Part shown: positions 13,579 through 15,136 of the stretch, in pieces | How positions within the stretch are numbered: position 1 is the first letter of the stretch | Layout of the letters: every line of letters begins with the position of its first letter | DNA from: Pseudolabrys sp. | GTDB taxonomy: Bacteria; Pseudomonadota; Alphaproteobacteria; Rhizobiales; Xanthobacteraceae | Length of the DNA: 15,136 nucleotides | Reading direction: 5' to 3' | NCBI GenBank assembly: GCA_029945495.1 | Contig: JAQSCR010000435.1 | Coordinates: 1-15,136 of the forward strand | Made by a program: the position numbers and the translations under genes | The notes under the pieces: model-generated | The model's input: the letters and a program-made list of their open reading frames with translations, nothing else | What the model was told of the DNA's origin: nothing | The model's database searches: none

Positions 13579-14757
13579 CTACCACAACGAGCCTGCAGAA
13601 TCACTCGGAGGAGAAGGTGGCGGATCGAGTTGGGGTCGGTCGGTCTGTGTTGACGAAAGCTGAAGCAGAGTGCGAACCGTCCATCGCTGTCCTTCCTCGA
13701 TCACGGCGCGGACCCTAACCAGCTTCTTGCGCTTCTGGGCCGCGAAGCATGTGTCGTACGATTCACGAGCGATGTCGTCGATCACAACTTGGCGATGCAT
13801 ATCTGGGTCGATGATCTCCAGCGTCACCGACCTTCGAATCTCGCCCTTTGAGTTCGGCCGATCCTCGCGGAAGACCAGAGGATGTGCGACGAAGGTCCGC
13901 TCCCGGACACGCTCGTGGGGCTTCAATTCATCGCGCACAGCTTCAGCACGTTCAAACGAGCCAGGCCCAAGCGCAATGCGATGAACGATCGCACCCGACC
14001 TCACCGCGGGTGAGGCGTCCCATTCCGGCCAGCAACGAAAGTCCACCGTCGCGAAAAATGAGAGACTTCCAGGAGGCCGCAACTTCGCAATGGCATCGGC
14101 GACGGCATGGTTGACACCGGGAGGTCGCTCCCCATCAACTGTCTCCGAGCCAAAGTAGGCGACGATCCGTTCGAGGGTGCGGGTGACTCGTCTGCCCAAA
14201 GGTAGGTCAGAATCCAAGATCGGCCACTGGACCTCTGTGGGGAGCAGCATCTTCAACCCGAAGCTGCCAACCTGCGTGTGCCCGAGACGAGAAGTTCGCA
14301 GAACTCGCTCACGGAACTCCCGCGGCGGAAGCCCAACCGAACCGGCGAACGTCTCGGCCGCCTCCGATACGAGGGTGACGAGCTGGCCGAGCACTCCGTG
14401 TGCGTACGTGAGATCGATGCCTCCCAAGCCGCTTTGTTCGGTCCCGAGGTTCGCAACGACGCAGTCAGGTTTCGGCATCGTCATTGCCGCGAGGAGATCT
14501 TCGGTCTGGAGCTGCTCCAACCCCATGACGGCCAACGTCGAGATCAAGTGCGGAGCGAAAATCACTCCGTCATCATGCGCAAAGTGCACGATGCGTCCAT
14601 CGCGATGACGAAACCACTCTTCGCCGTCGTCTTGTGATCGCACAGCCGAAAAATCGAGCTTCGCGAGAAGGCTGATTAGGTCACCACGCCGCACGCGCGA
14701 CAAGAGTTCGCTCGTCCGGTGCTCGATTGAGCCGCTGATCAGGTTGGTACTAGGCAT
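13579..14757 (-). CDS. Unrecognised 392-residue protein, partner of a DUF4365-like gene
   Basis: The start is ATG at 14757, preceded on the minus strand by a GGGTGG-type purine-rich stretch, and it overlaps the upstream gene by 8 bp. The N-terminus is mixed helical (residues about 11-35, then FRHRDGRIVHFAHDDGVIFAPHL). The centre has VANLGTEQSGLGGIDLTYAHGVLGQLVTLVSEA (about 101-134) and SFGLKMLLPTEVQWPI. The second half is charged and ends in a Pro-rich tail (PPPSPPSD). There is no signal peptide, membrane span, Walker motif, HExxH or other catalytic motif that I can name. As the second gene of a tight pair behind a predicted nuclease, it could be a sensor or partner subunit. Alternatively it is an ordinary host gene of unknown role. 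Confidence 0.7.
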   Translation of the reverse strand: MPSTNLISGSIEHRTSELLSRVRRGDLISLLAKLDFSAVRSQDDGEEWFRHRDGRIVHFAHDDGVIFAPHLISTLAVMGLEQLQTEDLLAAMTMPKPDCVVANLGTEQSGLGGIDLTYAHGVLGQLVTLVSEAAETFAGSVGLPPREFRERVLRTSRLGHTQVGSFGLKMLLPTEVQWPILDSDLPLGRRVTRTLERIVAYFGSETVDGERPPGVNHAVADAIAKLRPPGSLSFFATVDFRCWPEWDASPAVRSGAIVHRIALGPGSFERAEAVRDELKPHERVRERTFVAHPLVFREDRPNSKGEIRRSVTLEIIDPDMHRQVVIDDIARESYDTCFAAQKRKKLVRVRAVIEEGQRWTVRTLLQLSSTQTDRPQLDPPPSPPSDSAGSLW

Positions 14758-15136
14758 CGGCCGCCACCCGTCGAACTCGTTTCACCTGCTCTAGGTAGAG
14801 TCGCCACAGCGTATCCACGGTCAGCCTTTGCGAGGCGGGTACATCGATCGGCACCTCCGCGCGAGAGTCCGACGAAGCCAACCGCGGCATGCTCTGGGCC
14901 AAGGCGTAGTAGAAACTGCCAAGGATCGCTACTCGCTGACTGCGATCGCCGTGCTGGCACCAACGCTCTCTTCCCTTGGGGACCGCCATCAGCACGATCA
15001 ACACATGCTTGCCTGCATACCGGTCGTACCAGCGGCGAGTGACGTAGATCCGAATTCGCCCCTTCGAGGTCCGCGCGTTCGTCCTCGCTTTCACCTGAAC
15101 ATCTAGGTGTGCGGACGCACTCGTGACGCCATCGAG
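14750..15136 (-). CDS. DUF4365-like (PD-(D/E)XK nuclease-type) protein, C-terminal part
   Basis: The frame is open to the window edge on its 5' side, so only the last 128 residues are seen; the GTG at 15094 is probably internal. Visible residues 11-18 (LDVQVKAR) match the D-x-QxK half of the PD-(D/E)XK nuclease motif as found in DUF4365 proteins. They are followed by a segment like the family's second half: RIRIYVTRRWYDRYAGKHVLIVLMAVP, then a conserved-type Trp (ERWCQ). The earlier acidic motif would lie outside the window. The C-terminus is a basic helix ending in RRVAADA. The stop is TAG at 14750-14752, overlapping the next gene by 8 bp. DUF4365-type proteins are found in or near defence loci, which motivates but does not prove that role here. 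Confidence 0.6.
   Translation of the reverse strand, partial: LDGVTSASAHLDVQVKARTNARTSKGRIRIYVTRRWYDRYAGKHVLIVLMAVPKGRERWCQHGDRSQRVAILGSFYYALAQSMPRLASSDSRAEVPIDVPASQRLTVDTLWRLYLEQVKRVRRVAADA

Noticed and set aside
1..15136. CRISPR array or diversity-generating retroelement
   Set aside because: No regularly spaced short repeats, no reverse transcriptase frame and no template/variable repeat pair; the only long repeat is exact and has just two copies.

Overview
This GC-rich window is most likely the late structural region of a tailed phage or prophage, followed by two minus-strand genes of a different kind. From 14 to 13424 every real gene runs on the plus strand. The genes are packed tightly, with repeated ATGA, GTGA and TGATG stop/start overlaps and purine-rich ribosome binding sites. 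The host cannot be fixed from sequence alone. The Cys-rich tail-tip proteins and the small GCxxC protein remind me of planctomycete phage-like clusters, but that is an impression, not a result.

Layout: (1) 14-1615, an SGNH/GDSL-type hydrolase on a tail protein. (2) 1606-1927, a scar built from three gene fragments. (3) 1928-6349, a receptor-binding or fibre block: an LtfC/BppU-like beta-sandwich protein, a short collagen-like protein, a putative trypsin-fold protease, a classical repeat-type tail fibre, a small fibre-associated protein and a glycine-rich adhesin-like protein. (4) 6406-7105, a secreted small protein and a small Cys-containing protein. (5) 7165-8083, a lysis-like trio: a membrane-anchored coiled coil, a lipoprotein and a small hydrophobic helix protein. 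(6) 8080-10485, an HK97 gp10-like neck/tail-completion protein and the tape measure protein. (7) 10498-13424, five probable tail-tip or virion proteins, two of them Cys-rich. (8) 13426-15136, minus strand: a 50-codon orphan reading frame, an unrecognised 392-residue protein, and the C-terminal part of a DUF4365-like (PD-(D/E)XK nuclease-type) protein cut by the window edge.

The most striking structure is a perfect 117-bp direct repeat (1606-1722 and 7139-7255) that brackets the whole fibre block. The second copy is the leader and first 30 codons of the membrane coiled-coil gene. The first copy follows the SGNH hydrolase at natural operon spacing and then runs, in frame at TGGGCGA, into a diverged copy of the gp10-gene end and tape-measure start, and then into the last codons of a third gene. 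The simplest reading is that the SGNH gene once sat directly upstream of the coiled-coil gene. A fibre cassette from a related phage was then inserted, carrying a collapsed remnant of the donor's gp10-to-tail-tip region at its left end. Recombination between the repeats would remove 5,533 bp and restore the inferred older order.

Together the plus-strand genes would build the tail and its host-recognition apparatus, with two predicted enzymes (an esterase-like SGNH domain and a serine protease) on or near the fibres. The minus-strand pair at the right end could be phage cargo (possibly defence) or flanking host DNA; the window cannot decide between these.
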